Shown here: one piece after another, positions 1-13,800 of the stretch
Numbering within the stretch: position 1 is the stretch's first letter
Layout: the number at the start of each line of letters is the position of its first letter
Assembly (NCBI GenBank): GCA_902806565.1
Contig: CADCXA010000025.1
Span: forward strand, 1,674,001-1,738,000
Direction: 5' to 3'
Length of the DNA stretch: 64,000 nucleotides
Source: Hypoxylon rubiginosum
Taxonomy: Eukaryota; Ascomycota; Sordariomycetes; Xylariales; Hypoxylaceae
Made by a program: the position numbers and the translations under genes
The notes under the pieces: generated by a model
The model's database searches: none
The model's input: the letters and a program-made list of their open reading frames with translations, nothing else
Told to the model about the DNA's origin: nothing

Positions 1-103
1 CCTTATGCAATTGCATATTGATCTGAGATCGAAGGTCCGCATCCTGGGTCGCGGGCGTATAGGAGGCTGCCGACGGCGGCACCTTCACAGGCGTTTGCGA
101 CAT
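1..103 (-). CDS. Partial 5' exon of an unidentified gene running off the left edge
   Basis: An ATG at 103-101 on the minus strand opens a frame that stays open to the window edge, encoding about 34 residues that begin MSQTPVKVPPSAASYTP. The ATG sits in a plausible context (CACAATC before it). The upstream leader, about 104-150 on this strand, is rich in A and C with few G, as in fungal 5' UTRs. The peptide is polar with Ser, Thr and Pro, like the disordered N-terminus of many nuclear or regulatory proteins. I do not recognise the family, and too little is visible to assign a function. The alternative is a chance open stretch; the start context and residue composition make a real first exon somewhat more likely. 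Confidence 0.45.
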   Translation of the reverse strand, partial: MSQTPVKVPPSAASYTPATQDADLRSQINMQLHK

Positions 104-3100
104 GATTGTGGTGTATGTGGTATGTGTATGTAGGTGTGTTGTTCTTAGGACGGAGGGGCTGATCCTCCTCCTCCTGCTCTGAGAATTTGCCTCTTATTCC
201 TCCAAGTGCCTCTCCTTCTCGCAAGAGACAGTTTAGAGGAAACCTTCGCTCGGACCGTTGTAGTAGGTAGTGGGAGGGACGGTCTTCCGATAGTTCGGTT
301 GGCGGTTTCGGCTGGAATGCGGTATCTCGCGGGCGTGGTGCCGCTAGCTAGCTAGATACGGACGGAGCACGCACAGGGACACTAGACTCTAGTATTCTTT
401 TGTTTCGAGCCAATGGTAGCTCTCAGGCTTCGTCCGGGGTTCGTAGTGGTTTGCAGGTACCGTAGCAATGCGAGCAGGGTATCTAATTCGCAAGTTTGTG
501 CTCGTGAGATTGGCTTACCAAGTTGGGGGACGGGAAAGACGAACAGACGGCGAGGCTGACAATTATCCGGAAAGTTTCGCCCAGGGGGCGAGGCTGAAGT
601 TTTAGTTTCGTAATTAAGTGGATAGCATTTAAGGCAGGAGATTGTGGGGCTCTAGATTTAAGTTTCAGCGGCCTGGGCTGCCTGGCCATTTTACCAGGGT
701 AGGGTTAGTAAAATCGAAGGGTACTGTGGCTGGGCTGACTAACAAAAAGGGGCTAGAGCCATCGCTTCTAATCTAGATCTGGTGGCTTGACTAAAACCCC
801 CCCTTTGATTCTATACTCATCAAGCTTGGCGCGGAGCTTTGGTATATATCCAGCTTAACACCAGACTTTCTACGGTAATTTGAAGTATTGCTAACATGAA
901 TCTCTATCTTTCCTGGCTACAACTATCCAGCTTTGACGTCCCATTTCCATTGCGTTGTCTAGCTGTTACATATTTACACATAGCCCGTTCGCAAACGATT
1001 GACATATGTTTAACCACTATACTCGACATTTTATCACCCTTTGGTATTATAATCGTGAACAATTCTATGATACCGAAATTTGACCGGCGACGACTAGGTA
1101 AATACAAAGGTAACAACCAGTTTACATCTGTGACGACTAAAGCACCTAAGTTGCAATTCCCAAGGTACGAACACGGATGGGATAGGTAGTTTCCCGTCAG
1201 CTTACCTAGATATTTACGCCTGATCTTTGGGTACTTACGTATTCACTTACTTTACTTCTTCAATACAAAAAAAAACCTATAGGATATACGTCTTAGGAGG
1301 GAAAACTAGGAGTGGGCGTACTTGGCTTGGGTTGGCACAATGTCTCGATACAGGTTAGGTATCAATTACCTCGTTTCAATGTGAGTATAATAATAGTAAT
1401 GCCAAACGTAAACGATACGTACTCTAATAACGGCAAGTAGTTTTCTACCGGAGGCGGATATTATTAGAAATATTTCATGTAATTCCCGAACACGACTGGG
1501 CAGAATTCCAAGTGATACAGGACTATGGGGTGAGTGCTATAACATGCAGGGTTGGTAAAAATAAGCAATATCTTATAGGCCCCCTCTATTCACGATCTCG
1601 GCATACCCATAAGCTTATTGACATCATCTTCCTAGAAATTTTGGATGCTTGCAGAAGCACGTAGCATTTACCAAATTTTATTTTTTTTACATCCACGAGA
1701 TTAGCAGTGGTGCAACGTTGTAAAACGTTGTCCTGTACAAAGGCTGTCATGCACCGGCCTGCTGATTTGTCGGGGCTGTCCCATACGAGAGCGAGTTCGC
1801 CTCGCAGCAACAGCTCAGAGGCATATAGTTCGAATCAGCAATTTCCAGCGAGTATGCCGCTACGGCTCACGACCGATCTGGTCCTATTACCAAGATCAGC
1901 AAGCCAGCCGAGCCGGGCATTGTTCTTCGGGGAGCAGCCTCGGTTCTGCATAGAAGAACATTCTACACCGACTATTACTTCTCTCTTCTACTATATGCTG
2001 CAGTGTAAAGATCCTTGCATTCGGGGCGAGGTATGGCCAACGAATCAAACCCAGCCGGATCAGCCGCGACTTGGTTATCATTCGCTAATCTTGCTTGAGG
2101 TCTATGCTGCGGCCGCGCTAAGGGGCCCGTTTCCCAGGCCAGCTCAAGTGACCGATTCTTTGCATTGTTGGGCTCCTTTCCCCATAATATGATATGTGAC
2201 CTGGCACATCGACGTTATCCTAGTCGGCAGGGAATGACGATGTCTTGTCGTGAGCATCAATGACACGCAGGCAGAATGGGGGAACATCGAAGCTAAGAGA
2301 AGAAGAAGAAAAGTCGGTCTGAACGAGGCGCCTGACGATTCCCGTTACAACGACATGGTCTCGTGAGATATCTCGAAAACGATTGGTCGTGAAAATAGGC
2401 TTCTCGCAGTCCCGTTACTTGCCGCGATCTGCAACTAACTCCTTGGTGTATCCGTCCTGCCACTGCAAGATAGCAAGTATAATGGGCGTTCTGATCTAAG
2501 ACACGCAGGACCTGGGGAACTCGACCTACATACCTAGGTAGGTTACTGCCGCATTACTGCCGCAATCTCATCTCTCGTCTGACTGGGGCCGCTTACTCTT
2601 GACGCTGAGAGGCTCACGAACCGTTTCGCCTCCCCCATCACTCTGAATGCTTCTCCTTCTCCCCCTTTTTTCAAAACATCGCTCCGACGAACCCGAACGG
2701 ATTGGCCACGCCCGAAGTAGCCGATTGTCGTCCGTTTTGAAAGGATAGCCACGGAGTAGGGTACCGGGTAATGGCCGCCTAGTAATAGCTTCGCGCCTGC
2801 TCCACGTTCCCCCCTGAGCCCCTTTCCTAAGACAACACCATATCGGGATGTAGCTGTAGAGAGAGCACAAAGTATCTTCCATGTACTAGCTTCGGAATGT
2901 ACTTGTCGTCGTTCTTCGGTATTAGTGGTTATGATAGTTCGGTTCCCCCATGTGCTGGTGTTCTTGGATATTATCGTCTCTCGCGCTTGTGATCTCGAAC
3001 GCGAACGCGGGTTCGGGTAGCTGCTTAGACTTCAGTTAGCTCCTGGCCCACTAGAGCAGCCTAAGCCGGCAGGCCCAACGCAAATGACTCCTCTCTCCTC

Positions 3101-5099
3101 AGCGAACGGCTATCTAATAGGGCAAACCCGACCGAGTCCATTGGTCATCCGGCCGATAAGCAAAGGTCGGGTTGGGTATTCTTACCCCGGAATGCCTGAT
3201 ATAAGTGGAAGATTCTGATCTCGAGTGGTACAGCTGGTCGGGCAGGGGAAATCCGATCTGTCACGCGCAGGTAATCCTGGAAAATCTGACAGTGAAGCGG
3301 GCGATTAGATATCCCAGGCGTGCGACCAGTTATATGCGATGTGGCACCTCTAGACTCCAGGAAAAGGGCGCTATCGGATAGGGATATCATATCAGCTTTC
3401 ACCTCAAAGGCGCCACGCGATCTTATGTACTGGGAACAACTGACCAGACCGATACACGAGCGGCGGTGCCCCCCACGACGATATTACCCGATCTTAGCCT
3501 GGCAGATGCCCCCGCGCCTGGCTTCTGTCGTCTGATCTCCTGAGTGGACTGGGGCAGATGCAAAGCGCATGTCCCAGGGTTCTACCTCAGATCCGGGGGG
3601 GTTGCAATATGCAAAGCCGGTATGGGCGGTGGCGCCGGGTGGTTCCGAGTTGCAGCAAGCTAGGCTTGGGGGTCAGCCACCCACACGCTCGGACGAAGCA
3701 CGATATAGGCCAACATGACCAGGACATGACCAGGAATACCCAGCCATGGCCGCATAGGGGGTTACCGGGTTGCTGGAAACCGTGAAAGCAAGACCAGGGA
3801 GGGCGGCCCGCATCTGCAGCAAGCTCAATCGGGGAAGTAGAGGTGGCAAGGACGTCAGAGATTGTTGCAGGGCAGCAAAGCTCAGCTTGGTTGCGGTGAT
3901 GCGTATATGGGGGAGCAAAAGGAGGGAATAGTAAGGCATCCATTGTCAGCCCTAGGGAATGTAGCTGTCTGACTGGACCCCCTTGTACACTTACTATCAT
4001 GTTAGATATATTAGAAAAGAACGAATCGGTCGGTCGAGTTGGAGGTCAATGAAAATAGAAATTCTTGCATACACGTTGGCACTTAGCACTTGTTGTAACA
4101 GGACCAAGAGAATACCTACATGTATTCACCACCCAATGGATGCCCACACCGACTCACTGCTACCATCTAAAGATACCCCCAGTGTTAGTCTCCATGCTTT
4201 TTCTCGAAAGGTAGGTGGAGGTACTTTTACTACATACCTACATAATGAATGCCGACAAAACCAGGCTCGTCTATCTGTGTTTCACAATGGGCTGCTCTAT
4301 AGGCTGCTAGCATGCCGAATGATACCTTTTTATGGCAGGAGAAAGAAACCCTGGGGCTCAGTCTCAGGTACATATGCATATGTAGCTGGAATGCCCGTCC
4401 CCAATGGGAGATATCAAGTCTCGGCGCAGCGGGTAAGATACTTTTAACGACCTGAAAGTAAAGTCACAGACGATAGGTGGTAGTCAACTGGAAATAATAC
4501 AGCATTGTTAGCCTAGTGGTTACCTGAACAAAGTCAAGCTGAGATACATCCATTATATATGTAGTCAAGACAAGCTAGAATATTGTACCTATCTCATATA
4601 GGGGTTGGTACCTGCATGCACGTAGCTTTGAAGGACGGGAGAGTCGACAAGTGAGTCAGCAGCTGCACCCATGAAGACAGCTTGAAGAATGAGGCTGTTC
4701 CATTCAGAAAAACTACCTAAGTAGACTATACGTTAGTTCAAGATTTTAAAAGAATAGTTGCTCAGAAAAAAATAAGGAAAAGCTATTCTGTCCATTGCCT
4801 TAGTCCAACTCAGCTGGTCCTGGCTTCAGTCATTAGATAATCCTCTCCTGGATGTGTAATAAACAATAGGCATGTATTTAAGGCTCATATCGTAGGCACC
4901 TGCCTCCTAGTATCTAAAGTTGATATCGGCCAAGCATCAAACAATTACCAGGGCAGGGACCCGCGTAGACTGGGCGCTAGGTAAACTATGTCTTTAATGT
5001 TAGCATGTTAGAACTTAGCACAGACCGGAAGGTGTATTGTGACATCTTCTTGCTTATGCCCCTTCTCGTTTCTGAAATCCACTAAGAAAACTGAGATAA
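104..5099. other. Gene-poor region, no recognisable gene
   Basis: About 5 kb in which every open frame is short and lacks a recognisable domain. The longest, 1707-2192 (+), encodes 161 residues of low-information sequence without family motifs. Base composition is mixed and not strongly AT-rich, so heavy RIP decay is not obvious. Short palindromic elements of the TACCTAGGTA type occur (for example near 2528). The first few hundred bases presumably hold the promoter of the minus-strand gene at 1-103. Confidence 0.5.
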
Positions 5100-5163
5100 A
5101 AATCGCCTCACTCTCACTCTCAATCTCAATCTCACTCTCACTCTTATTCTCACTCTCACTCCG
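5100..5163 (+). repeat. Pyrimidine-rich hexamer repeat
   Basis: A run of TCACTC and TCAATC units over about 55 bases leads up to an ATG at 5194. Pyrimidine-rich tracts of this kind often lie just upstream of transcription or translation starts in filamentous fungi, so this could mark a promoter or leader. The downstream frames do not form a recognisable protein. Confidence 0.5.
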
Positions 5164-8100
5164 TTACTTTCAATCACTTCCCACGACGAAGGCATGCCTA
5201 AAAGCGTCATGAAATCGACCTACCCACCTTCAGCTTCGAATGCAAGAGCTGTCCCGTGTCTACGGTACATACCTCCTTGCTGTCCGCTGCCGCATCCTTT
5301 TCTTACTCGCAAGCCTGGCGGCCGTATGCGAGATCTTGCTGCTATACAACGGACCTCGTGGCAACATTGGCCTTCTCCAACCTCACCCATACTGTGTAGC
5401 ACCATTAGCTCAACAGCCTCTTAGAAACACAAAGTGGCTAGGTTTTCCTGACAGAATCTCGGGCAATACGTGGATCGGCTTCAGTCGTGAGGATATACAC
5501 CGTTGTAGAAGACCGCCACCGACCGACAGGGCATCGTCGTCAATGGTGCGGCGCGAATATACGACACTGGCACCTGCATCCGGTGCCTGGGTATCATCAA
5601 GCCCTCAATGCAAGCCCGAAGCGTGGAAAGATACTTCGATACCTAAATCTGCACCATAAAGAAACCGTTGGCACGGTTTGTACCACCTGCAGTTCCGCTT
5701 AATGTCTTGCGTCCGCTGACTTAGCGGTGGTTATTCTTAGGAGCATGATCCGATACCTGCTCGACGAGGAAGCTAGCTACACTCCAAGTGGACGATATCT
5801 CTTCCCCGTCTGCTGGGAGGACCGCAGCTCCGTCTAGAATTAGAATATGCGGTGATGCCGATGTAGTGCTTGCAGTAGTTGCTGCACTACACTCCAAGAC
5901 CAAGCGTCTTCGGACGCCACCCCGACACAAGGAGTCTTCGGGTTGGAGAGGCTCTGCTGCGCGAGAGGCTGGGCAGCATCATCGTCAATGACGTGGACAG
6001 TAACACTGCCTGAATCTGATAAGCTGGCCCAACTTTTCCTCAGTGCTGGTTCCATGGCGCCTGAACGCTGCTAATCGATTCCATTGAAGGGCTCGGGGTA
6101 GTCTTCCCCGCAAGGACTTGGACGACTCAAAGCAGCAAGCAGCAAGCAGTGCAACAAGCTGGTGCTAAGTCGGACCCAGACAAGTCTCAGCCTTGTGAGA
6201 CATGAGACACGACCGCTGCCGTTCTTTGTCCGCCTGAGCATGCAGGGATGTCTGACAAGACCGCCAAGAGGACCAATCTGTGTTCCAGCTGCAGAACATA
6301 CTTTGTAGCAGGTTTATCGAGAAGCCTAGCCGAGCGTGGCCCATGAAAGCGGACCGTGCCTGCTACCCTCTCCTCGAGCTGCAGGTCATGCCTGTCCAAC
6401 CCGCGTGGCAGGGAGATTGTCCAGGTCCAGGTCCATGTCCATGTCCAGCGGCCCTTTTTTTCCCTTCGGTATGGATGGTATAGCCGTGATATAGGTTACC
6501 TCCGTGAGCTATCACACGGCCTACGCAGCCGTAATCCGAAGTTACAAGTCAGCGTACCAACTAGGACTGCATCTGTACCCGACAACTGGCGGCGGTGGGA
6601 AAAAAAATTGTGGTTAGTGGTGAGGGCCACTATATATTCGCCAATTCGTTATGACAGCATGGCAAGCTAGGCCGGGGGTGGGGGACGCTACTGTCACTCA
6701 TGTCATTTCAAATCTGCCAATGCCTCGCTGCGATTTGCCGGTGGGATAGCTGTAAGCTGCTGCTGCTGTATGACACGTCGCGAAGTGGCCGAGATGAGAA
6801 GTGCGGAATTTACAGCGTTGGAAAAATCAAGGACCCAGGTCGTTCCTAACGTGCCTCGGCGACGGATACCACCCTTTTCCATTACACGGACTCGGAGCCG
6901 AACTCCGCAAATGGAAATCTGATGGACCTTCGAGCAACATGGGATTTTAATCGGCAGGCAGTTGTTGTCGATTCTCAAAATCTCACTGCATAAGAGATGT
7001 CTCCACACCCAGACCGGTCGCCAGGTTCGGATCTTATCGTGCCTTATCGAGGGAGTCGGTCAGGAGTAGAACCAGTCAGAGGCGGCGCCAAGACACCGGA
7101 CCCAGCCTTGACAGCCTTCGGGACAGCAAGCGAGATGCAGGGAAGCTCTGAGGTGCAGATAGCTCATGTTTCTGGTGTCCCCCGTCCGGTTGAAGTCGTT
7201 ATGCTCGTGAAAAGCACGAAAGCAGCAAGGAGGGGAGCAACCTGGGACGGGATGGAGAACTGGGGCCTGGACGATTAAAATGATGCCGAAATTTTGGGGG
7301 GGGAGAAGCGGTCGGCGAGATACGGCCATCTGCCGTCCCGGGTTGCTGCTCTCACTCATCACTCCCTCCCTCCCCTATTCCCTTAGATATTTCCTATTTC
7401 TTAATTGCCCCTTTTTCTCATTCCAGATCGGGTACTTGAGCAAATTCGTCAGCACGCCAAAAGGGAAACTTCCTCTAGGAGATGGAAAGCCGTCTTCTGC
7501 GGGATTCTGGAAGGAAATATGCCTCTCTACCCCCATTTACTCCGTACCCCATACATATAATAGAAGTGTACCCCCGTACCGTCTGGCTCTAGTTGGTACC
7601 AAGGAAGGTCAAAGACCAACCAGCTCGTGGGTCGGGGGGTACGAAGGTACCGTCGAGATACCGATACTCCTCCCGTCTGGAGCTTCCCCTGGTTTCTTGA
7701 CAGGGCCTGCATCTGGCAAGTGCTTTTACGTACAGCTGTACAAGAGTTGCGATTCTATCCGAATTGAACCGGGACAGTTGGCTCGCATCCATCGTGTTAT
7801 GCTTTACTGGCCGTCGAGCATCATATGATCTAGTTGATCAGCTCTTCGTCTGCTCGAGGTAGTTACAACCCTAGGTATGAAGTTCCACGGGAATAGAGGC
7901 GGGGGGTTACTCGAAGTACTGGACCTATGTACAAAGCAACTTTGCGCCCTGGGGTCCTGAGACCCTGGAGGTTCCTTGGGGTCGAAGGGTCGAGGGGGGT
8001 GTGTTCGTTGGGCAATGGAGGTCTCGAAAAACAAGCATTTGAGGCAGATACCCAGATACCACCCCTATACTTGCCTTATAGGTATTACTCTGTCAAACAT

Positions 8101-9458
8101 ACCGGCTGGACATGTCGCACAAAGTAGGCGGCACAACACGACACAGATTGCCTTCGGCTCTGCAGCAACACAATGCCATGCGCGACTGACTGCCCCCAGC
8201 CTAATGGTAATGGTACTGTTGTGGTAACGGTGGTGATGATGGCACGGCGGCTGCTCCCATGGGCCGTGAACCCATGGAGCTCCCAGCTTTGCTTAGTTAC
8301 ACTTGGAGAGCAAGATCTTGTCACGGGAGCACAGGTCACCGATGGATATAGGAGCTCTTAAGCTCTCCTATAACCTAGTGACGCGTTGCTAATCTATATA
8401 TTAGGGATCGTCCCATCTCTCTTATCCACTATGGTCCATGGTCCGTCGGCTCACATAGGGTTGCAGTTATCAAAAAGGCTATTATCACCGTCTACCGCAT
8501 GCGAGGTGTCTATCTGGAACGCCATCACCTCTTGACAGCTCTCTTGGGTAGTCTACTTGAGGTTTCTACTTACTAAAAGCCTATGTATGGCCTTGTACAA
8601 CCACAAGGTATAATACTCTTTCGCCCTTCCCCCAACTACCGCTAGCACTGCTACCCACAGCGTGCCCGGCAACAAAGGCCTTTTACAAGCCCACAGCCAA
8701 CAGCCACAGGCGGGCAAAGTAGCGGAATACAGACCAAGGAACACGGACCACCCGTAATAACCCCACTACACCCATTCTTGTCGCCAAAAAAAAACAGAAA
8801 GGGAAGAAGAGAGCCCACCACCAAGGACAGCTTTATTAGTACCACCATTATTATTAGGCTAGACCAGAGCTGTCTAGAGCACGACACCCTGGTAATAAGC
8901 CCAAGACTTTTTATGCATGCAGGTGCTACAATCACAACTCGACCCTCACCAGGACTAGAGCTAGATGCAAGGCGGTGAGAAGGCTACAAGCCGTTTGGCT
9001 GTTTCTACGTAAGCCTCTCTGACAAACCACATCTCCTTATTCGACATCGCCATTCACAAGCTAGGGAGAATTTAGGCCTGTACTGGCGATGTCTGATTCA
9101 CCTATTGTTCCTTTCAGGTCCAGTTTTTTTTATTTTTTACGCCGATACACGTATGGATTAGTTATTTCTGACATCTTTCAGTGCTCTAATAACAAGTTAG
9201 ATGTCCCTAGAATTAGTTTCTATCGCCCGCTAGATCAGACCTGGCAGCCCTAGGAGACCTAGGGACCAGAGGAAAGACTCGAAGAAGAGAGCTACACCCA
9301 CAGATACAATAGTAGATCGTCGTCGCGCGCCCACCCCCTGGTATCAAATCCGTACCTGGTACCTTGATCAACACGGGCGGAACCTGGAAAGAACTTGCAA
9401 GATACCTTATTCTCTCATTCGGTCACGGCCACAATACAACTAAAAATCCTCCCATCAC
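5164..9458. other. Gene-poor region with possible decayed coding sequence
   Basis: No gene could be assembled. Between about 5194 and 6055 several frames on both strands stay open for 60-140 codons, but each is interrupted and none shows a domain I know. The stretch at 8580-9000 is also locally open in several frames. This could be an ancient pseudogene, a gene with many short exons, or chance. A short GGTCCA-type hexamer run lies at about 6418-6450. TACCTAGG-like motifs continue to appear. Confidence 0.4.
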
Positions 9459-10811
9459 TTGCTTCCATGTCCCTTCCCGCAACGGCGACTTCCACCGCGA
9501 CTACCGACAGCTCATTGTTGTTTAGTCGAGCCTTCTCCATCGGCGTGCATCAGGGAATCTGGGTCTAGAAGCCTGATTGTCCATTCTATCCTCCCACACA
9601 TCTTTTCTTCGTTCACATCACACTCACACCACCTTTTTGTGTTTTGTGTTCGCATAACAACTGCCATTGTATCTATTTCGACACCGTTATCACGACTTTG
9701 TTCTTTTCTCTCTTCCTGCTTCTCCCCTCTGTACCACGCCTCGTCTTTATTCTCCTCCCTGCCCCCCCCTTCTCGTTTTCTAACGGCGGGCCAGCACCGT
9801 CCTGTCCAAACAACACTAGCCCCTTACTAGTTTCTACAATACAACTCCAGTCCAGTCTCTACCGACTTAACAGACAAGGATCTCTTACCCTGGGTTCGGG
9901 TTACCTGATCTGAATTTGGGAAGAATTAGAGACAGGCACAGGCACATCCCACCTTTTCAGACCCTGCTGCTACCTAGGTACCCTGCCCACCCATACAGAA
10001 CCCCTTGTCTGCTACCTACTTTTACATACATACTTCCTTCATCGATAATTTTGTGCGACGCGCACTACTTGTTGAGACCCTCCGACCTTTTTTTTACAAC
10101 AACACCTCTTCCGAACGATATTCCTCTCAGTAAACATACGCTCGTTTGCCCATCATCTTTTTTGCCCACCCCCCCTTTGGAAGAGAGAAGAAAAAGAGAG
10201 AGAGAGCATAGACTTACCCACTTCGTTGTACTTTGTCTATAGACGACCTGAACCATCAGCTCACTACTTCGAACACTAATACGTCTGACATCAAAGGGTC
10301 CCCGCTGCCAGTGCTTTGCGCCTGTCCCCCTGGTGCAGATCCTGGCTAGACCGAGCAGTGCCTCTCTTCACCTGCTCGTTCATAAGACAATTCAGACACG
10401 GTCCTATTTTTCTCTCTAGGTACGCTAGTCTCGAGTCAGTCCTGCTCCAGAGTGTGGCTTTCGCCACTAACACCGTCTGGTGACCTGCCCCACCAGAACG
10501 CGGACTCGGGATTTCACTAACTCGAGCCGAGCATAGGACACTTGACCTTCATTTTCTTGTCGATTCTTGAAATCATCGTCAACGGTGAAAACCAGGCAAC
10601 GCAAGCAGGCAGTCTCAGGCTCGGCTGCTTGAAGCAATTGGGGGGTTGTGATCTCGTGCAGCTGCGGCGATGACCCAGTACAAGCACTGCCGTCACTAAT
10701 ATGTACGTCAAGCACGCCTTGCAGCATGCAGTGCAATGCCCTCGTCCGATTTGTACAGCTTTTTATGTATCCGCGAACATCTATGCTGACTCGCACGTTT
10801 CACAGACCAAG
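9459..10811 (+). promoter_or_regulatory. Pyrimidine-rich upstream/leader region of the ABC transporter gene
   Basis: The top strand from about 9459 to 10250 is strongly C+T rich, with repeated TCTC, CCCC and TTTT runs. It precedes the ABC transporter start at 10812. CT-rich stretches are typical of promoters and 5' UTRs of expressed genes in filamentous fungi. Small open frames here (for example 9459-9830) are low-complexity Ser, Pro and Leu products of that composition rather than genes. The exact transcription start cannot be read from sequence alone. Confidence 0.4.
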
Positions 10812-13800
10812 ATGGCAGAAGTCATCATCAACCCTCCCGACTCCCTGGCGGAGAGGGTTCGAGATATCACCCAGTACCTCTATCCGGATCTTCTCCTTCT
10901 GGCTTTCATCGTTATCGGTGCCACCCATTCTGTCTACACCGCCATGCGCAAGGAAGATGTAGTCGTGCCCACTATCAGAGGTCCTGGCGGCAAGCCCTTG
11001 CCCGTCACCAAGAGACGAAGAGACGACGACGATTCCTCGGACCCCCAAGAATTCAGTCCGTCCGCCAGGCGATTTTTCCAATTCTCGATGGTGTTGACGA
11101 CCTTGACATTCTTCGGCGCCGGCGGTGCAATTGCAGCTCGTGCTCTAATCCATAGGAGCGCTGACGGCGAGCATGGGTGGTGGTGCGACGAAGCGAAAAC
11201 CGTAAGCCAATTATTCATCTTTTTTTTTTTTTTTTTTTTTTTCGTACCTTGCATTCGTGAACTGCAGTTGGCTAACCACTTGTTGGCTTTTAAACCAAAT
11301 TTAGGTCTTTGTCCTTGGCTCGGCTTTTCTCTATGTCTACTTGACCCTGACCATGTTCGACTGGAAAAGTAGCCCAAGTCTGGTCCACATCTCTACCTGG
11401 TGCTTCGCGCTTTGTGGTGAGATTATTATCTTTGTCTTTGATGCCATTGTTCTGTCCCGCCCCCACAAGGTGATGACCAATCTCAAGCTGAAGGAATATA
11501 TCATTGTGGACGAGCTGAGTAAATGGGACATAATTGATCTCAGCTTGGACGTGGCTAGAATTGCTCTCATACTTGGCATGGTGGTAGTTTACTCGACCAT
11601 CTTCCTTATGAGAAAGCGCGCGTCGCTCGAGAAATATGAGCAAGGACAGGATTACGAGTATGAGGCTGACGAGAGCACCCCTCTCCTCAACGGCGAGACG
11701 AATGGCTACCGCTCAAACGGGCATCCCCCCCACCCAGGCACGAACGGCTCCGCCAATGGCAACACTAATGGTGCCGCCGATTCGGGCCACCCTATGGTGG
11801 ACGAGGATGCCGGATTCTACCGACCAGAGAAGCTCCCTCACACCACCTGGTTCGAGTACCTCCGTGGTTATTCCGTTTTCTTCCCTTACATGTGGCCAAA
11901 CAAGCAGCTGAGACTACAAGTCATCGTCGTTGTCTGCTTCGTCCTATTGACCCTCCAGCGATGGGTTAACATTATGGTCCCTTACCAGATTGGTATCGTC
12001 ACAGACCAACTCTCCGGGGACGATCTCAAGGAAGGCGAGAAGCGCGTTATGCCTTGGGTCTCGCTCGGGCTGCTTATTCTTTATAAGCTACTGCAAGGGC
12101 CGTCTGGGTTGTTAGGGTCGCTTAGGTCATTGCTGTGGATTCCCGTCTCGCAGCACACGTACCGTGCTCTCACCACGTCGGCCTTCGAACATGTGCATTC
12201 TCTGAGTCTCGATTTCCATTTGGGGAAGCGAACTGGAGAAGTCCTATCCGCACTGAACAAGGGCTCGTCGGTCAATGCCTTCCTCGAGCAGGTCACCTTC
12301 CAGGTCTTTCCGATGCTCATCGACTTGTTTGTAGCTATCAGCTACTTCTACGTCAGGTTTGATGCTACGTTTGCAGTCATAGTGTGCTCCATCACGTTCT
12401 ACTATCTGTTCCTGACAATTCGCATGGCGTCGAAGACGGCCGATCAGAGGCGAGCAATGTCTAACGCGGATAGGGAAGAAGAGGCTGTCAAGAATGATTC
12501 CATCATTTCGTACGAGACGGTCAAGTATTTCAACGCGGAAGACTTCGAGTTCAATCGGTACAGGGAGGCGATACAGAATTTCCAAGTTGCCGAAGCCAAG
12601 GTAACTTGGAGTATAAGCACCATGAATATCTGCCAATCGTTGGTCTTCATGATAGGAATGTTGGTTGCCATGATGCTCGGCGCATACCAGGTGACGATGG
12701 GCACGCGAAAAGTCGGCGACTTTGTTACTCTGATGACTTACCTAGGTCAACTGCAGGGACCCCTTAATTTCTTCGGCACTTTCTACCGTACCGTCCAGCA
12801 AGCCATGATCTCTGGAGAGCGTCTCTTGGAACTCTTCAAGCAGCGCCCGACTGTCGTTGACCGTCCTGGTGCTCTTAGCGTCGCTACGTGCGAAGGCCGC
12901 GTTGAGTTCTCAAAGGTCAAATTCGCCTACGACAAGAGGAAGCCTGCGTTAAGGAACCTGACATTCACATGCGAACCCGGCACTACGACAGCTCTGGTTG
13001 GCGAATCAGGCGGCGGCAAATCGACTCTCTTCCGGCTGATGTATCGTTATTTCAACTGCCAGGAGGGTAACATTAGGATCGACGGCCGTGACCTTAAGGA
13101 TGTCACGATCGATTCTATCAGGCGTTACATAGGAGTAGTGCCGCAGGATACGGTCCTGTTCAATGACACCCTGATGTACAATCTGCGATACGCCAATCAG
13201 AACGCGACTGACGACGACATTATGGCAGCTTGTCAAGCCGCTAGCATACACGACAAGATCATGGCTTTCCCGGACGGTTACAACACTAAGGTTGGGGAGC
13301 GTGGTCTTCGTCTGAGCGGCGGCGAGAAGCAGAGGGTTGCCATTGCACGCACTCTGCTAAAGAATCCTAGGATTATCATGCTAGACGAGGCTACTTCGGC
13401 CCTTGATAGCCATACGGAGCAGCAAATTCAGTCCCGACTCGCCAACATCGGCCGTGGCCGTACCTTGCTCATTATTGCGTAAGTGCTGACACATCATCGC
13501 ATACCACACGTAATGAGCTGTTTAACTAACATGGTTCTAGGCATCGTCTTTCGACAATCACACACGCAGACCAGATTCTTGTACTTCACCAGGGAACCAT
13601 CGTCGAGAAGGGCACGCACGCACAGCTCCTTGAATTCAATGGTCGATACGCATCCATGTGGAATCGTCAAGCCAAGGCCGAGAAGGCGGCTGAGGATGCG
13701 CGTAACGCTACCCGTAAGGCGGAGAAGCTTTTGCGCAAGGCCAACATTGCCTCGTCCCCTTCGGGCGACCACCACAACCGAGCAGAGCACTCAAGCGGCA

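Noticed and set aside
1707..2192. 161-codon plus-strand frame
   Set aside because: No motif, no leader or intron signals, mixed low-information residues. Considered chance until transcription or homology is shown.
4508..4570. tRNA-like A-box sequence (TAGCCTAGTGGTTA)
   Set aside because: No matching B-box (GGTTCRANNCC) within the required distance and no cloverleaf could be formed by eye.
7280..7828. 182-codon plus-strand frame
   Set aside because: No recognisable domain, irregular composition, and the overlapping frames are equally open.
8553..9000. Possible transposon coding relic
   Set aside because: Frames on both strands are open for 60-95 codons but no transposase, integrase or reverse transcriptase motif could be identified.
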